64,000 nucleotides of DNA from Proteobacteria bacterium ST_bin11 (GCA_002083615.1 MSXO01000003.1:62001-126000), one strand, 5' to 3'; positions 17,677-26,796 are shown, counted from the first letter of the stretch. The notes: a model not told the origin generated them from the letters alone. A program made the numbers and translations.

Positions 17677-17976
17677 TCAGGACAATGTAAACAATTTATC
17701 AAAATTAGCGATTTCCAAAATTTTTTTAACTTCGGTACGGGAATTTTTAATGCGAATCGCCGACTTATCGCCAGCCATCTTGTCGCGTAGAACTAATAGC
17801 ATCCCTAGGGCCGAGCTGTCTAAATAATCGGTACCATTTAAGTCGACTTCTATCAACTTTACGCCGTTTTCAGCTAACTTGGTCGCTTCACGAAACTCAT
17901 TGTGCACACCAAAATCGAACCTGCCGCTTATTTTAATCGTCAACACCCCAGCATCAACGCGCGCCTCAATACTCAT
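17677..17976 (-). CDS. STAS-domain anti-sigma factor antagonist-like protein
   Basis: A 99-residue single STAS domain of the SpoIIAA type. The phosphorylation-site loop DYLDSSALGMLLV places the conserved acceptor Ser at 54. Such proteins partner with serine kinases/anti-sigma factors or act as switches in chemotaxis-linked systems. No cognate kinase lies in the window. It is the last gene of the chemotaxis cluster, 44 bp after the MCP-like gene. Its target is unknown. Confidence 0.88.
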   Translation of the reverse strand: MSIEARVDAGVLTIKISGRFDFGVHNEFREATKLAENGVKLIEVDLNGTDYLDSSALGMLLVLRDKMAGDKSAIRIKNSRTEVKKILEIANFDKLFTLS

Positions 17977-18020
17977 ATGCTTTACCCCTCAGTTTCATCA
18001 TGTCATTACCTACCGTTGTA

Positions 18021-19223
18021 TCAAAACAAATCAACATCGCCTTCCTCCATGGAAGCCTGAGAAACAATATTCGATTTTCTGACTTTCCACTGTTGCTTCA
18101 TGATTTTTAAGCGATCAGAACCTTGCAGCAGTTGCTCACGCCAGCTGGCGTCGTTACCGGTTTTAAATACCCCCAACCCTATCCTTACTTCGTCGGACAG
18201 CGAATCGAAATGCTGCAAATTGAATTGCAAGTATTCGATCAATTGGCGGGCCATATCCTCAAACTGCAGTCCTCTGACCGCGTTACCGACACTGCACTCA
18301 ATTCGGGTAGTTAGTTGTGAAATTTCGCCGACATTATTACTGATATTTGCGTTAATGACGGCTATATCTTGCATCATTCTGTCGATACTCGCTTTAGAGC
18401 TAATCGCCACGTTCATGTCTTTGGAGGCCATTATTTCAATCATGGTCTGCGCTTCGCGAATATTATCCTTGGAGGCTTTCACCACGCGCTTGATTTCTTC
18501 GCTGAACTTATCTGAGTTTTTCGATAGATTGCGCACTTCTCCCGCGACCACGGCGAAGCCTCGACCGGCTTCTCCGGCCCTGGCGGCTTCTATGGCGGCG
18601 TTCAGCGCCAACAAATTCGTTTGATCGGCAATTTTTTGCACATCGCCCAACAGCTTTTCCACATGAGCCATATGCCCACCGACATCATTGATTACCGCCA
18701 CCATTTCCATGCTTTGCTTGCTGATTTGCAGAATATGGTCGATAAAAAACTGCAATACGTCGTCGGTTTCCTGGGCAAAACTCGAGAAATTAAGAGTACT
18801 GCGTCCTTTTTCGGTGGTTCCTTCCAAATCAGTTACCAGAGAGCATACGATCGACGACTGCCCGGATGTCAAACTGGCTAAGCTGTTAAAACTGCCGGAC
18901 ATCGTGTTAACCGCATCGGCCAGCATGGATTTTAGTTGCTCCAACTCTGCACGAAAATAGGCTGCTTCTTGATCGATGCAATCCTTCAGATGTAATAGGT
19001 AGTCATCAATCGCTCGCACCAATTCGGCTTCGCCCAGCTCCCTGACATTTATCGTGGCCGAAGATTGCGCACGTTGAGCACGAAATGTTTTGACCATCCA
19101 TAAGATTGTGGTGAGCGGGGTGACTAGCCAGTAAACCGATGCACTGGTAAACAACAACGGTAACACCAAGGCCACCAATGTCAATAAAACTAGAAGTGCA
19201 TTGTCTTTGAGAAACTGCAACAT
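18021..19223 (-). CDS. MCP-like membrane protein with CheZ-like helix and DLF tail
   Basis: A 400-residue protein with an N-terminal hydrophobic hairpin (about 8-45) but no periplasmic ligand domain and no HAMP. The MCP signalling tip is intact (ADQTNLLALNAAIEAARAGE, about 199-218). Beyond it, residues 319-333 read LQFEDMARQLIEYLQ. D323 and Q327 align with the CheZ catalytic D-x-x-x-Q and with the same motif in the protein at 14227-14766. The C-terminus ends GDVDLF. This could be a membrane-anchored array component with a built-in CheY phosphatase. The receptor part is clear; the phosphatase part is inference. It lies 4 bp downstream of cheB. Confidence 0.8.
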   Translation of the reverse strand: MLQFLKDNALLVLLTLVALVLPLLFTSASVYWLVTPLTTILWMVKTFRAQRAQSSATINVRELGEAELVRAIDDYLLHLKDCIDQEAAYFRAELEQLKSMLADAVNTMSGSFNSLASLTSGQSSIVCSLVTDLEGTTEKGRSTLNFSSFAQETDDVLQFFIDHILQISKQSMEMVAVINDVGGHMAHVEKLLGDVQKIADQTNLLALNAAIEAARAGEAGRGFAVVAGEVRNLSKNSDKFSEEIKRVVKASKDNIREAQTMIEIMASKDMNVAISSKASIDRMMQDIAVINANISNNVGEISQLTTRIECSVGNAVRGLQFEDMARQLIEYLQFNLQHFDSLSDEVRIGLGVFKTGNDASWREQLLQGSDRLKIMKQQWKVRKSNIVSQASMEEGDVDLF

Positions 19224-19227
19224 AAAT

Positions 19228-20289
19228 TCAATCCACCAAGGCTAGGATTTTTTCCGCTATTTTCTCCAAGGATAACACATGATGCGCAGCCCCTATTTTA
19301 TAGGCTTCGCCCGGCATACCCCAGACCACACTAGATGCCTCATTCTGCACAATGTTGATGGCCCCGGCCTCGCGCATTTCAAGCATCGCTCTAGCACCGT
19401 CAGCTCCCATACCCGTCAGCATCACACCAATAGCATTGCTGCCCACATTCTCAGCAATTGATCGGAATAGGACATCCACTGAGGGTTTGTGCCTGTTTAC
19501 AGGCGGCCCATCATCGAGACGACAGGCGTAGCGGGCGCCATCTCTAACGACCATTAGGTGTTGATCGCCAGGCGCGATATAAATGTGTCCGGGCAGTATC
19601 AATTGCCCATCGCTCGCCACGCAAGCAGTCATCTCTGACGCATCGTTTACATGCTTGGCAAACGAAGCACTGAAGGCGAGTGGTAAATGCTGTGAAATTA
19701 CAATCGCCGGGGCTGTTCTTGGCAAACGTTTTACGACTTCCTTGACCGCTTCGGTGCCGCCAGTCGAAGAGCCCAACGCCACAATTTTATGAGTTGTTTT
19801 AAAATGTCTTTTCATCCCACCCGCAGCATTCTCATTTACTGAGTTAGCTGCGGGGACATTTGCCCGATTTGTTTCCAAGGCCTTAACTTTGGCCTGAGCG
19901 GCCATCCTGATTTTACCGATAATCTCATCGGCATAGGCCCGTAAACCATGAGATACGTCTACCTTCGGCTTTGCCACAAAATCAACCGCACCTAGGGCCA
20001 GCGCATCCAGCGTCACTTCGGCGCCTTTTTCGGTCAACGTTGAAATCATCACTACCGGCATAGGCCGCAAGCGCATCAAATTTCGTAAAAAAGTAAGACC
20101 ATCCATTCGCGGCATTTCTACGTCTAATGTCAATACATCGGGATTCAAGGCCTTTATTTTTTCCCTTGCGATAATCGGATCGCTTGCCGTACCGACCACT
20201 TCAATGTCGCCGGCCTCATTAAAAATTTGCGTCAGCATTTGGCGGATCAATGCAGAATCGTCCACGATTAATAACTTAATTTTTGTCAT
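19228..20289 (-). CDS. cheB: chemotaxis methylesterase/deamidase CheB
   Basis: Response regulator that removes methyl groups from receptor glutamates and deamidates glutamines. The 353 residues comprise a receiver domain (D56 phosphorylation site in LTLDVEMPRMDG, conserved K in VAKPK) and a methylesterase domain. The catalytic Ser lies in GSSTGGTEA (about 174-175), the His is H201 in ISQHLP, and the Asp lies in MLTGMGADG. It sits 9 bp after cheD and just before the MCP-like gene. Full-length and apparently intact. Confidence 0.95.
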   Translation of the reverse strand: MTKIKLLIVDDSALIRQMLTQIFNEAGDIEVVGTASDPIIAREKIKALNPDVLTLDVEMPRMDGLTFLRNLMRLRPMPVVMISTLTEKGAEVTLDALALGAVDFVAKPKVDVSHGLRAYADEIIGKIRMAAQAKVKALETNRANVPAANSVNENAAGGMKRHFKTTHKIVALGSSTGGTEAVKEVVKRLPRTAPAIVISQHLPLAFSASFAKHVNDASEMTACVASDGQLILPGHIYIAPGDQHLMVVRDGARYACRLDDGPPVNRHKPSVDVLFRSIAENVGSNAIGVMLTGMGADGARAMLEMREAGAINIVQNEASSVVWGMPGEAYKIGAAHHVLSLEKIAEKILALVD

Positions 20290-20298
20290 CCTGGCTTC

Positions 20299-20937
20299 CT
20301 AAAATAGCTCTACGCTACCTTCAACCGGTGCATCCTTGATACTGGAGCTATATTGTTTCTCGCGCAAAAATATAGTTTGATTATGTATATCTTTAATTTT
20401 TTTCATTCTGACACGTCCGGTATGCGGAAAAAAATTCACCTTGCGCGGATAAATATCGCCTAAATCCTGTGAAACCAGATTCAGCGCTTCGGTATCCACA
20501 TAATCTAAGACGAATTGAATGTTTCTGGCTCCGACGTCGCCGAGGGTAGCTATTATTTTGCCGCCGCCGAACAATTTAACTTCCAAGTTTTTGCGCTTCC
20601 CTCCATTTTGCAGAATAGCGTTAATTAAATGTTCCATTGCGTAGTTGCCATAGCGCGAGGCATTGCCAACCACGGCTTCGTCTCTGTCGTTCAAACGACT
20701 CTTACTGGTCTCTGGCAACATAAAATGATTCATGCCACCCACGCCGGTCACCACATCCCAAATACAGGCTGCCACGCAAGAACCAAGCACTGTGGTGATC
20801 ATTTCATCCTGATTTGTGACATAGTAGTCACCAGGCATCAATTTTGCTGCCACTGTTTTATTTTCTTGATCCCAATAGCGATTGACATTTTCAAAGCCCG
20901 GTATCGACGGCTTCTCCACAGACGGTATTTGGCTCAC
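20299..20937 (-). CDS. cheD: chemoreceptor glutamine deamidase CheD
   Basis: Deamidates receptor glutamines and in some bacteria cooperates with CheC. The 212 residues contain the catalytic Cys54 and His71 (GSCVAAC and GGMNHFMLP), spaced 17 apart as in T. maritima CheD (C27/H44), with Thr48 in the expected third position. The start is GTG at 20937, overlapping the cheR stop (GTGA). No cheC is present in the window. The C-terminus ends GSVELF, the same acidic-LF tail found on the CheZ-like protein and the MCP-like protein. Confidence 0.94.
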   Translation of the reverse strand: MSQIPSVEKPSIPGFENVNRYWDQENKTVAAKLMPGDYYVTNQDEMITTVLGSCVAACIWDVVTGVGGMNHFMLPETSKSRLNDRDEAVVGNASRYGNYAMEHLINAILQNGGKRKNLEVKLFGGGKIIATLGDVGARNIQFVLDYVDTEALNLVSQDLGDIYPRKVNFFPHTGRVRMKKIKDIHNQTIFLREKQYSSSIKDAPVEGSVELF

Positions 20938-21770
20938 TTAGTCGACTTCCTATAGATAGTGTTGCCTATCAAACTGAATCCGGTATCGAGTTGATGCAGG
21001 GATTCGGAGTGCCCAATGAACAAGTATGCCCCCTCTTCCAATAAACCAAAGTAACGATTCGCCAGCATTGCCTTGGTTTCACGATCGAAATAGATCAACA
21101 CGTTGCGGCAAAAAATAAAATCAAAACATCCCTTTATTGGCCATTCCTGCATCAAATTTAACTGCTTAAATTCTATTAATTCTTTCAACTCAGATCTGAC
21201 TCTAACTTTGTTAGCTTGTCCGCCCACACCTTTTTGAAACCAGCGTTTCAAGCGTTGTTCCGCTATCCCTGTCACGCGATCAACCATATAAACTCCGGCC
21301 GCGGCGGTCGCTAAAACATTCGTATCAAGATCGGTAGCCAGAATATTTATAGTCCAATCAGCCGGGAGGCTTTCCTTCAAAGTCATTGCCAAAGAATAGG
21401 GTTCCTCGCCTGTCGAACAGCCCGCGGACCAAACTTTGATCTGCTTAGTGGCGGCGTTTTTTTTAAGCAGGCCTGGTACCACAGTTTTGCTTAAAAATTC
21501 AAAATGATGGTTTTCGCGAAAAAAAGAAGTAAGGTTAGTTGTGACCGCATTTATAAATTCAGTAAATTCAGTATCCGGATTTTCTTTCAAATAGTGACAA
21601 TACTGTTTAAAGCTAATAAAACCCAACATGCGAACCCGTTTGGACAATCTCGAATAAAACATATCGAATTTATCATCCGGCACCAAGATTCCAGAATATT
21701 GGTTAGATATTTTCCGGAGTACATCAAAATCTGCTTGGGTATATTCAAACTCGCGTGCTTTTTCTTTCAT
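20934..21770 (-). CDS. cheR: chemotaxis methyltransferase CheR
   Basis: S-adenosylmethionine-dependent methyltransferase that methylates chemoreceptor glutamates. The 278 residues include an N-terminal helical domain (NLTSFFRENHHFEFL) and the catalytic domain with WSAGCSTGEEPYSLAM (SAM binding, about 115-130), ILATDLDTNVL and FDFIFCRNVLIYFD. A partner tether is present: the PAS-MCP at 23614-26796 ends in a W-x-x-F pentapeptide of the type CheR binds. It is translationally coupled to cheD and lies 24 bp after the STAS gene. Confidence 0.95.
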   Translation of the reverse strand: MKEKAREFEYTQADFDVLRKISNQYSGILVPDDKFDMFYSRLSKRVRMLGFISFKQYCHYLKENPDTEFTEFINAVTTNLTSFFRENHHFEFLSKTVVPGLLKKNAATKQIKVWSAGCSTGEEPYSLAMTLKESLPADWTINILATDLDTNVLATAAAGVYMVDRVTGIAEQRLKRWFQKGVGGQANKVRVRSELKELIEFKQLNLMQEWPIKGCFDFIFCRNVLIYFDRETKAMLANRYFGLLEEGAYLFIGHSESLHQLDTGFSLIGNTIYRKSTK

Positions 21771-21794
21771 TTTATAGTTTACGTTACTACCCTA

Positions 21795-22307
21795 TCAAAA
21801 GAAGCCGGAGGCGGCATTATCGACCGACAACATTTCGGCAACTCCCAATAACTCTGATGCCTCAATAAACTTATTGGAAGGGAAGTCAATGGATATGGAC
21901 TTCTCCAAACCAATTGCAGTTTGCTTTGAGATCAATAACAGCTGCAGAGTCGCTGTATCTATCATCGTCACATTCGAAGCATCGATATCGATGGCATCAA
22001 AACTCTTAAGCATCTGGGTCAAACGTTGGTGCAGAACCGTTACATTCTGAATATTCAGAACCGGCTCCAATACCAGAATCCCTCGCTCTTGTTGCTCGTC
22101 AGCGGATGCTTCCGATGCGCTAATTGGTGCTTGATCATGCTTTATTTCAGGGTCTAGGATTGCCGCGGTCGAGTTCTCAAATGCTGTGTCTTGTAATTCC
22201 GATTCGCCAACGGTATCGTTTTGAAACGCCTCTTTAGCATCTGATTCATGCATCCAGGCCAGTGGATCGTAACCGATCAAGCTATCGTCGTCTTTATCCG
22301 CCATCAC
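21795..22307 (-). CDS. STAS-domain protein with acidic N-terminal extension
   Basis: A 170-residue protein. Residues 1-75 are acidic and probably disordered, with a notable GYDPLAWMHE motif at 12-21. Residues about 76-170 form a STAS domain. The position that normally carries the phosphorylatable Ser reads MIDTATLQLLL, a Thr, so regulation may differ from the canonical STAS protein at 17677-17976. It overlaps the parA stop by 4 bp and precedes cheR, so it belongs to the chemotaxis operon. Similar STAS proteins occur next to chemotaxis ParA homologues; its partner is unknown. Confidence 0.82.
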   Translation of the reverse strand: MMADKDDDSLIGYDPLAWMHESDAKEAFQNDTVGESELQDTAFENSTAAILDPEIKHDQAPISASEASADEQQERGILVLEPVLNIQNVTVLHQRLTQMLKSFDAIDIDASNVTMIDTATLQLLLISKQTAIGLEKSISIDFPSNKFIEASELLGVAEMLSVDNAASGFF

Positions 22308-23065
22308 ATCATTCTCCCTTCCAAAAAGTCTTTAGCAAGTGCCGTAAAATCTCTTGCGGAACGGCATCCGGGGCGATATTCAAAAATGGTTTTTCCGAAA
22401 CTGGGGCACTCGGCAAGTAAAGCAGTTTCCCGAATCGTCGTGGCCAAAATTTGTCCGGGGAAGTATTTTTGTATAACACTCAACACCTCCTTTGAAATAC
22501 GCCTAGTAGGTATATATCTGGACATGACCAGGGAAAATTTATAGGGCCTTTTCAAAGCGCTTTCAAATTTCTTGATAGTCCCCATCAAGTGCGACAGACC
22601 TTGTAATGCAAGGTAGTCACTGGTCATCGGCACCAATATCTCATCGGCAGCAAATAAGGCATTGGCCACCAATACTCCTGATGAAGGAGGGCAATCGATA
22701 AAGATAAAATCTTCTTCCCGATTAGCATCAGACAAAGCTTTGCGAAGAAGATCGCCGCGTCTCGCACCACCATCCACCAATTGCTCGATTTCCTGCAACC
22801 GGGGACCGGCAAGCACCAGATTCATATTTTCTCTGACCGGTATTAATTGCTGCTCTAAGCTGCATCCCTCCAGCAACACCTTATCAATCCCGCTTTTCTG
22901 CTGATCCACCAATCCTAGCGACACGGCCAAATGACTCTGGGGATCAAAATCTATGACTGTAATTTTGTTACCCAATATAGCTAGGGCATGGGTTAGATTT
23001 ACCGAAGTCGTGGTTTTTCCTACCCCGCCTTTTTGGTTAAGGACCGCTACAATCCTAGCGCTCAT
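22304..23065 (-). CDS. ParA/Soj-family ATPase (chemotaxis array partitioning, ParC-like)
   Basis: A 253-residue deviant Walker ATPase: KGGVGKT at 12-18 includes the signature Lys, followed by IDFDPQSH and FIFIDCPPSSG. ParA homologues coded within chemotaxis operons (ParC in Vibrio, PpfA in Rhodobacter) position signalling arrays in the cell. The location between two chemotaxis genes with 4-bp ATGA overlaps on both sides supports that role rather than chromosome partitioning. No parB lies adjacent. A ParP-like AIF domain is not obvious in the neighbouring CheW or CheA. Confidence 0.92.
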   Translation of the reverse strand: MSARIVAVLNQKGGVGKTTTSVNLTHALAILGNKITVIDFDPQSHLAVSLGLVDQQKSGIDKVLLEGCSLEQQLIPVRENMNLVLAGPRLQEIEQLVDGGARRGDLLRKALSDANREEDFIFIDCPPSSGVLVANALFAADEILVPMTSDYLALQGLSHLMGTIKKFESALKRPYKFSLVMSRYIPTRRISKEVLSVIQKYFPGQILATTIRETALLAECPSFGKTIFEYRPGCRSARDFTALAKDFLEGRMM

Positions 23066-23568
23066 TTACCCTCGACAAGCGTAGCGAGCCCGGTAATATT
23101 GACGAACTCCTCAGGATTCAGAAGCTTATCGACATCCAGCAACATCACCATATTTTTCTTGCCGACGAACATTCCGCGCATATATTGAGTATTGATTCTC
23201 GAACCCAAATTTGGCGCTTCTTTGATATCCGACAAACTAATATCCAACACATCGGACACCGCATCGGCGACAATCCCCATCACTGAGTCTCCAGACGCCG
23301 TCTTAACACTCATAACGATCACGACCGTCACGGGCGTATATTCAACTTTTTCCATCTGAAATCGTTCGCGCAAATCGACAATCGGCACAATCGAGCCGCG
23401 CAAATTCAATGCGCCTTTAACAAAATCAGGCGTATTGGGGATTTTTCTGATTGGTTCCCAACCCCTGATTTCCTGCACTTTCAAAATTTCGATGCCATAT
23501 GCCTCGCCTTCTAACTCGAACGTCAGAAATTGCTCAACTTGCAGATCGGACTCTAAATCGGCTGTCAT
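23062..23568 (-). CDS. cheW: chemotaxis coupling protein CheW (second copy)
   Basis: Adaptor linking chemoreceptors to the CheA kinase. The 168-residue CheW domain contains FLTFELEGEAYGIEILKVQEIRG split by family-typical spacing, RKIPNTPDFVKGALNLRGSI and IVDLRERF. It is about 50% alike by eye to the other CheW at 26830-27354. It lies directly downstream of the large PAS-MCP gene and overlaps parA. Two CheW paralogues in one cluster suggest either two receptor classes or array-packing roles. Confidence 0.94.
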   Translation of the reverse strand: MTADLESDLQVEQFLTFELEGEAYGIEILKVQEIRGWEPIRKIPNTPDFVKGALNLRGSIVPIVDLRERFQMEKVEYTPVTVVIVMSVKTASGDSVMGIVADAVSDVLDISLSDIKEAPNLGSRINTQYMRGMFVGKKNMVMLLDVDKLLNPEEFVNITGLATLVEGK

Positions 23569-23613
23569 GGCGGTTATTCCCTATCTAATGTATTGGTCAA
23601 TCAAGCAACTCCA

Positions 23614-26600
23614 CTAAAAATCCTGCCATTCATCGTCGGCCTGGGAGGTCTGTTTAAAACTACTTGGCTGCCGAACTTGCTGTGCGGCGGCCCTAGTAGC
23701 GTCTGCCCGAACGACACTGGAACTATTGGCATGATGAATAACTTTTTGCTGACCGGAATTTTTTTCTGTTTTAAAAAACGCCAACATCTCGACCATATTG
23801 GTCGACAAGTCACTCATTGAAACGCTGGCAGCGGATGCCTCTTCGGCCAATGCGGCGTTCTGTTGGGTAATCTCATCCATTTGTGCAACAGCCTGATTAA
23901 CCTGCCCTATCCCCGCGGACTGCTCGACACTTGCGTCGGCGATTTGTGCGACGATGTCACCCACCCTTTGCACGCCAGCAACTATTTCGTTTAGCGCTTT
24001 ACCGGTTTCATTCACAAACTCGGTGCCCGCTCTCACTTTCTGCACACTCGTTTGAATGAGTTCTTTACTCTCTCTGGCAGCAGTGGCACTGCGTTGCGCC
24101 AGATTTCTGACCTCTGTGGCAACAACAGAAAAGCCTCTACCTTGCTCTCCTGCTCTGGCTGCCTCCACGGATGCATTCAAAGCTAACAAATTGGTTTGGA
24201 AAGCAATTTCATCAATCACGCTAATAATGTCTGCAATTTTATTACTGCTCTCATTGATCTCCTGCATAGCAGAAACCGCAGCTTTAACCACATTCCCGCC
24301 TTTCTCAGCCAACTCTCTGGCATTGTTTGCGACAGTATTGGCTTGCTGAGCGTTGTCGGCGTTATTTTTTACAGTACTAGTCAGTTCCTCCATGCTAGCA
24401 GCAGTTTGTTCCAAATTAGCTGCCTGTTGTTCTGCCCGTTGCGACAAATTGTTATTACCGCTGGCAATTTCTTGGGATGAATTATTAATAAAATGGGCAG
24501 ATTCGCTGACCTGACCGAAAATTTCGTTCAGCTTATCTATCGTGGTATTAATGTCGTTTTTACAATTTAAATAAACACCTTGGTAATCGCTGGTTATTCT
24601 ATTGGTCAAATCCCCGGAAGCCATACTTTGCATGGTACTACCGACGTCTCTGAATACGTTTTCGATGACATCAGTCAGTTCGTTGATGCCTCCGCTGAGC
24701 GTCTCGAAAAAGCCTTTTTTGTCCGTCAAACTAATTCGACTGGATAATTCTCCAGATTTAACCGCCCCGACAATACTTGCAATTTCATGCTCGATTTTAA
24801 CTTCATGAGTCCTATCCAACCATTCAACTACCGTACCAATCCGATTACCTTGCGGGTCAGTAACTGGATTGGCAACAATATTCATGTGCCGACCGCCTAT
24901 TTCTAAGCTGGAACTAAAAGTCGATACCAATTTGGGTAACATATTACGTTGGTGCTGCGGGTTCTTATGAAACTGATCGATATTGGCACCCATCAGTTTT
25001 GCCGCATCAAATTCCGGTAGCTGCTTACGAATATCCGCTTCGGCATTTTTAAATAATTGAGCTACCGCCTTATTCATATAAATAATTTCTAAATTATTAT
25101 TTGCAAGCATCACGCAAGAAGTCACATTATCGAGCGCTCTTTCTATACGCGCAGTATTAATTACTCGTCCCCTCGTATCGGAAATATCCACATTTAAATT
25201 GACCTGCATTACCTGCAAACCCCGAAAGATATCGCCTAGCTCGTCATACTCATCCAAACTCACGGAGTTTCTAAAATTACTTTCGGTAATTCGAGATAAA
25301 ACAGACTTAATACTATGAAGGTTTTTAATAATATGTCTGATATTGTAAAAACCTATCAATACAACAACAATAATAACCACTGTAATTATCGATAGTTGGC
25401 TATATTTCTTGCTCTGCAATCCATCGATCCGTTTAAGCAGCAAACTTTTCAAAAGCGGGTTTGCGGCATCGTACAAGTTATTAGTTGCCTGCAAAGCTGA
25501 GGAGCCTGTCGCGAACACCTTCTCCGAAGAAACGCTCACGCCGGCAGAAAGGTAAATATCTTGTTTTATAGTTTCGGTAAACTTCGACAACTCTCTGACA
25601 AACTCGTTCTCTTTGTCGCCGAGAGCTAATTTGATCTCTGGCGTTTCTCCATAGGCGGCAGCCAAATCATGTTTGGTTTCCGACATCCTCTCGTTGATGT
25701 GCTGATCCAAAACTGCAATGCCAATTTTTGCCTTTTCATCAAGATCACCACCGCGTTTGGCCACAACCGTGCCCACGCTCCTGTGCTCGCTTAAATGATC
25801 CAAAAGCTCTGGAAGTCTTATAGAGACGACACTCATCAGATAAAATGTACTTACCTCAGGGTCCAAGGTCAGATTAGATTGGTCACTGACGTGAATCATC
25901 AAAGCGTTAACCTGCTCAACCAACTCCGAATGGCGACTAAAGCTATCACCGGCAGAAAGTTGCAACGCTTGGGACTCCAAACCCGACCATTGCTGTTTAA
26001 TTTTCTGCCAGGAATCAGCCGTCTTAAATCCAGCGCCATAAAGCAAATCCATCTCCTCGACAGCCTTTATGGCATCGGACACATTTTTGCTTTGTTGAAG
26101 TATTTCAGAATTATCCCGGCCAACCGTCGCGCGTAGATAATTGTCGGTAGCGCTGCGATGTTCAGTTAGTTTAACTAGCAAGTTTTTCAGCGAACCTAGA
26201 TAGTCAACTCCACGAACTTCCTTTTCTGTGAATTCGATGTTAGTGTTTTTTTCCTGCGTAAACATGCCAATCAGAACTAGGGTCGGCAATAATAGCAAAA
26301 AAGCAATTACGGCTAGTTTTCCGGAGATAGAAAGCCGTTTTATAAAATTTATTTTATCGACAAAACCACTTGATCTAATTTTAGCTTTTTTATTCCGCAC
26401 TAAATTATAAAGTGACTCCGCTTGGAGAACTTGTTCTCTAGTTGGGGCATAACGTGCAGAAACGTAACCAGTCACTCTGCCATTTTCAAAAATGGGTGAG
26501 ACATTAGCTTCTACCCAATAATAATCACCAGACTTACAACGATTTTTTACCAAATTCCGCCAGGGTTTTCCTTCTGCAACAGTTTTCCATAAGTCATCAA

Positions 26601-26796
26601 ATGCTTCCGGCGGCATATCAGGATGGCGAACGACATTATGATTGGAACCTACTAACTCTTCCCTGGTAAAACCGCTAATTTCTACGAAGGCTTCATTGGC
26701 GTAGGTAATCCGACCCTTTAAATCGGTTTTGGTAACCAGGATAGTCCCCTCCTTCATGAGCACTTCGTGATCGGTTACCGGGTGATTAATCTTCAT
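23614..26796 (-). CDS. PAS-domain methyl-accepting chemotaxis protein (Aer-like)
   Basis: Large 1060-residue receptor. Residues 1-130 form an Aer-type PAS domain (VTKTDLKGRITYANEAF, CKSGDYYWVEAN), a group that often binds FAD to sense redox or oxygen. Two membrane helices (about 157-178 and 470-490) bracket a periplasmic four-helix-like segment. A HAMP follows, then a second PAS (about 555-680), a further HAMP-like stretch and the signalling domain with FQTNLLALNASVEAARAGEQ. The final residues EWQDF match the W-x-x-F CheR/CheB tether. It lies between the two cheW genes. The bound cofactor is inferred. Confidence 0.92.
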   Translation of the reverse strand: MKINHPVTDHEVLMKEGTILVTKTDLKGRITYANEAFVEISGFTREELVGSNHNVVRHPDMPPEAFDDLWKTVAEGKPWRNLVKNRCKSGDYYWVEANVSPIFENGRVTGYVSARYAPTREQVLQAESLYNLVRNKKAKIRSSGFVDKINFIKRLSISGKLAVIAFLLLLPTLVLIGMFTQEKNTNIEFTEKEVRGVDYLGSLKNLLVKLTEHRSATDNYLRATVGRDNSEILQQSKNVSDAIKAVEEMDLLYGAGFKTADSWQKIKQQWSGLESQALQLSAGDSFSRHSELVEQVNALMIHVSDQSNLTLDPEVSTFYLMSVVSIRLPELLDHLSEHRSVGTVVAKRGGDLDEKAKIGIAVLDQHINERMSETKHDLAAAYGETPEIKLALGDKENEFVRELSKFTETIKQDIYLSAGVSVSSEKVFATGSSALQATNNLYDAANPLLKSLLLKRIDGLQSKKYSQLSIITVVIIVVVLIGFYNIRHIIKNLHSIKSVLSRITESNFRNSVSLDEYDELGDIFRGLQVMQVNLNVDISDTRGRVINTARIERALDNVTSCVMLANNNLEIIYMNKAVAQLFKNAEADIRKQLPEFDAAKLMGANIDQFHKNPQHQRNMLPKLVSTFSSSLEIGGRHMNIVANPVTDPQGNRIGTVVEWLDRTHEVKIEHEIASIVGAVKSGELSSRISLTDKKGFFETLSGGINELTDVIENVFRDVGSTMQSMASGDLTNRITSDYQGVYLNCKNDINTTIDKLNEIFGQVSESAHFINNSSQEIASGNNNLSQRAEQQAANLEQTAASMEELTSTVKNNADNAQQANTVANNARELAEKGGNVVKAAVSAMQEINESSNKIADIISVIDEIAFQTNLLALNASVEAARAGEQGRGFSVVATEVRNLAQRSATAARESKELIQTSVQKVRAGTEFVNETGKALNEIVAGVQRVGDIVAQIADASVEQSAGIGQVNQAVAQMDEITQQNAALAEEASAASVSMSDLSTNMVEMLAFFKTEKNSGQQKVIHHANSSSVVRADATRAAAQQVRQPSSFKQTSQADDEWQDF

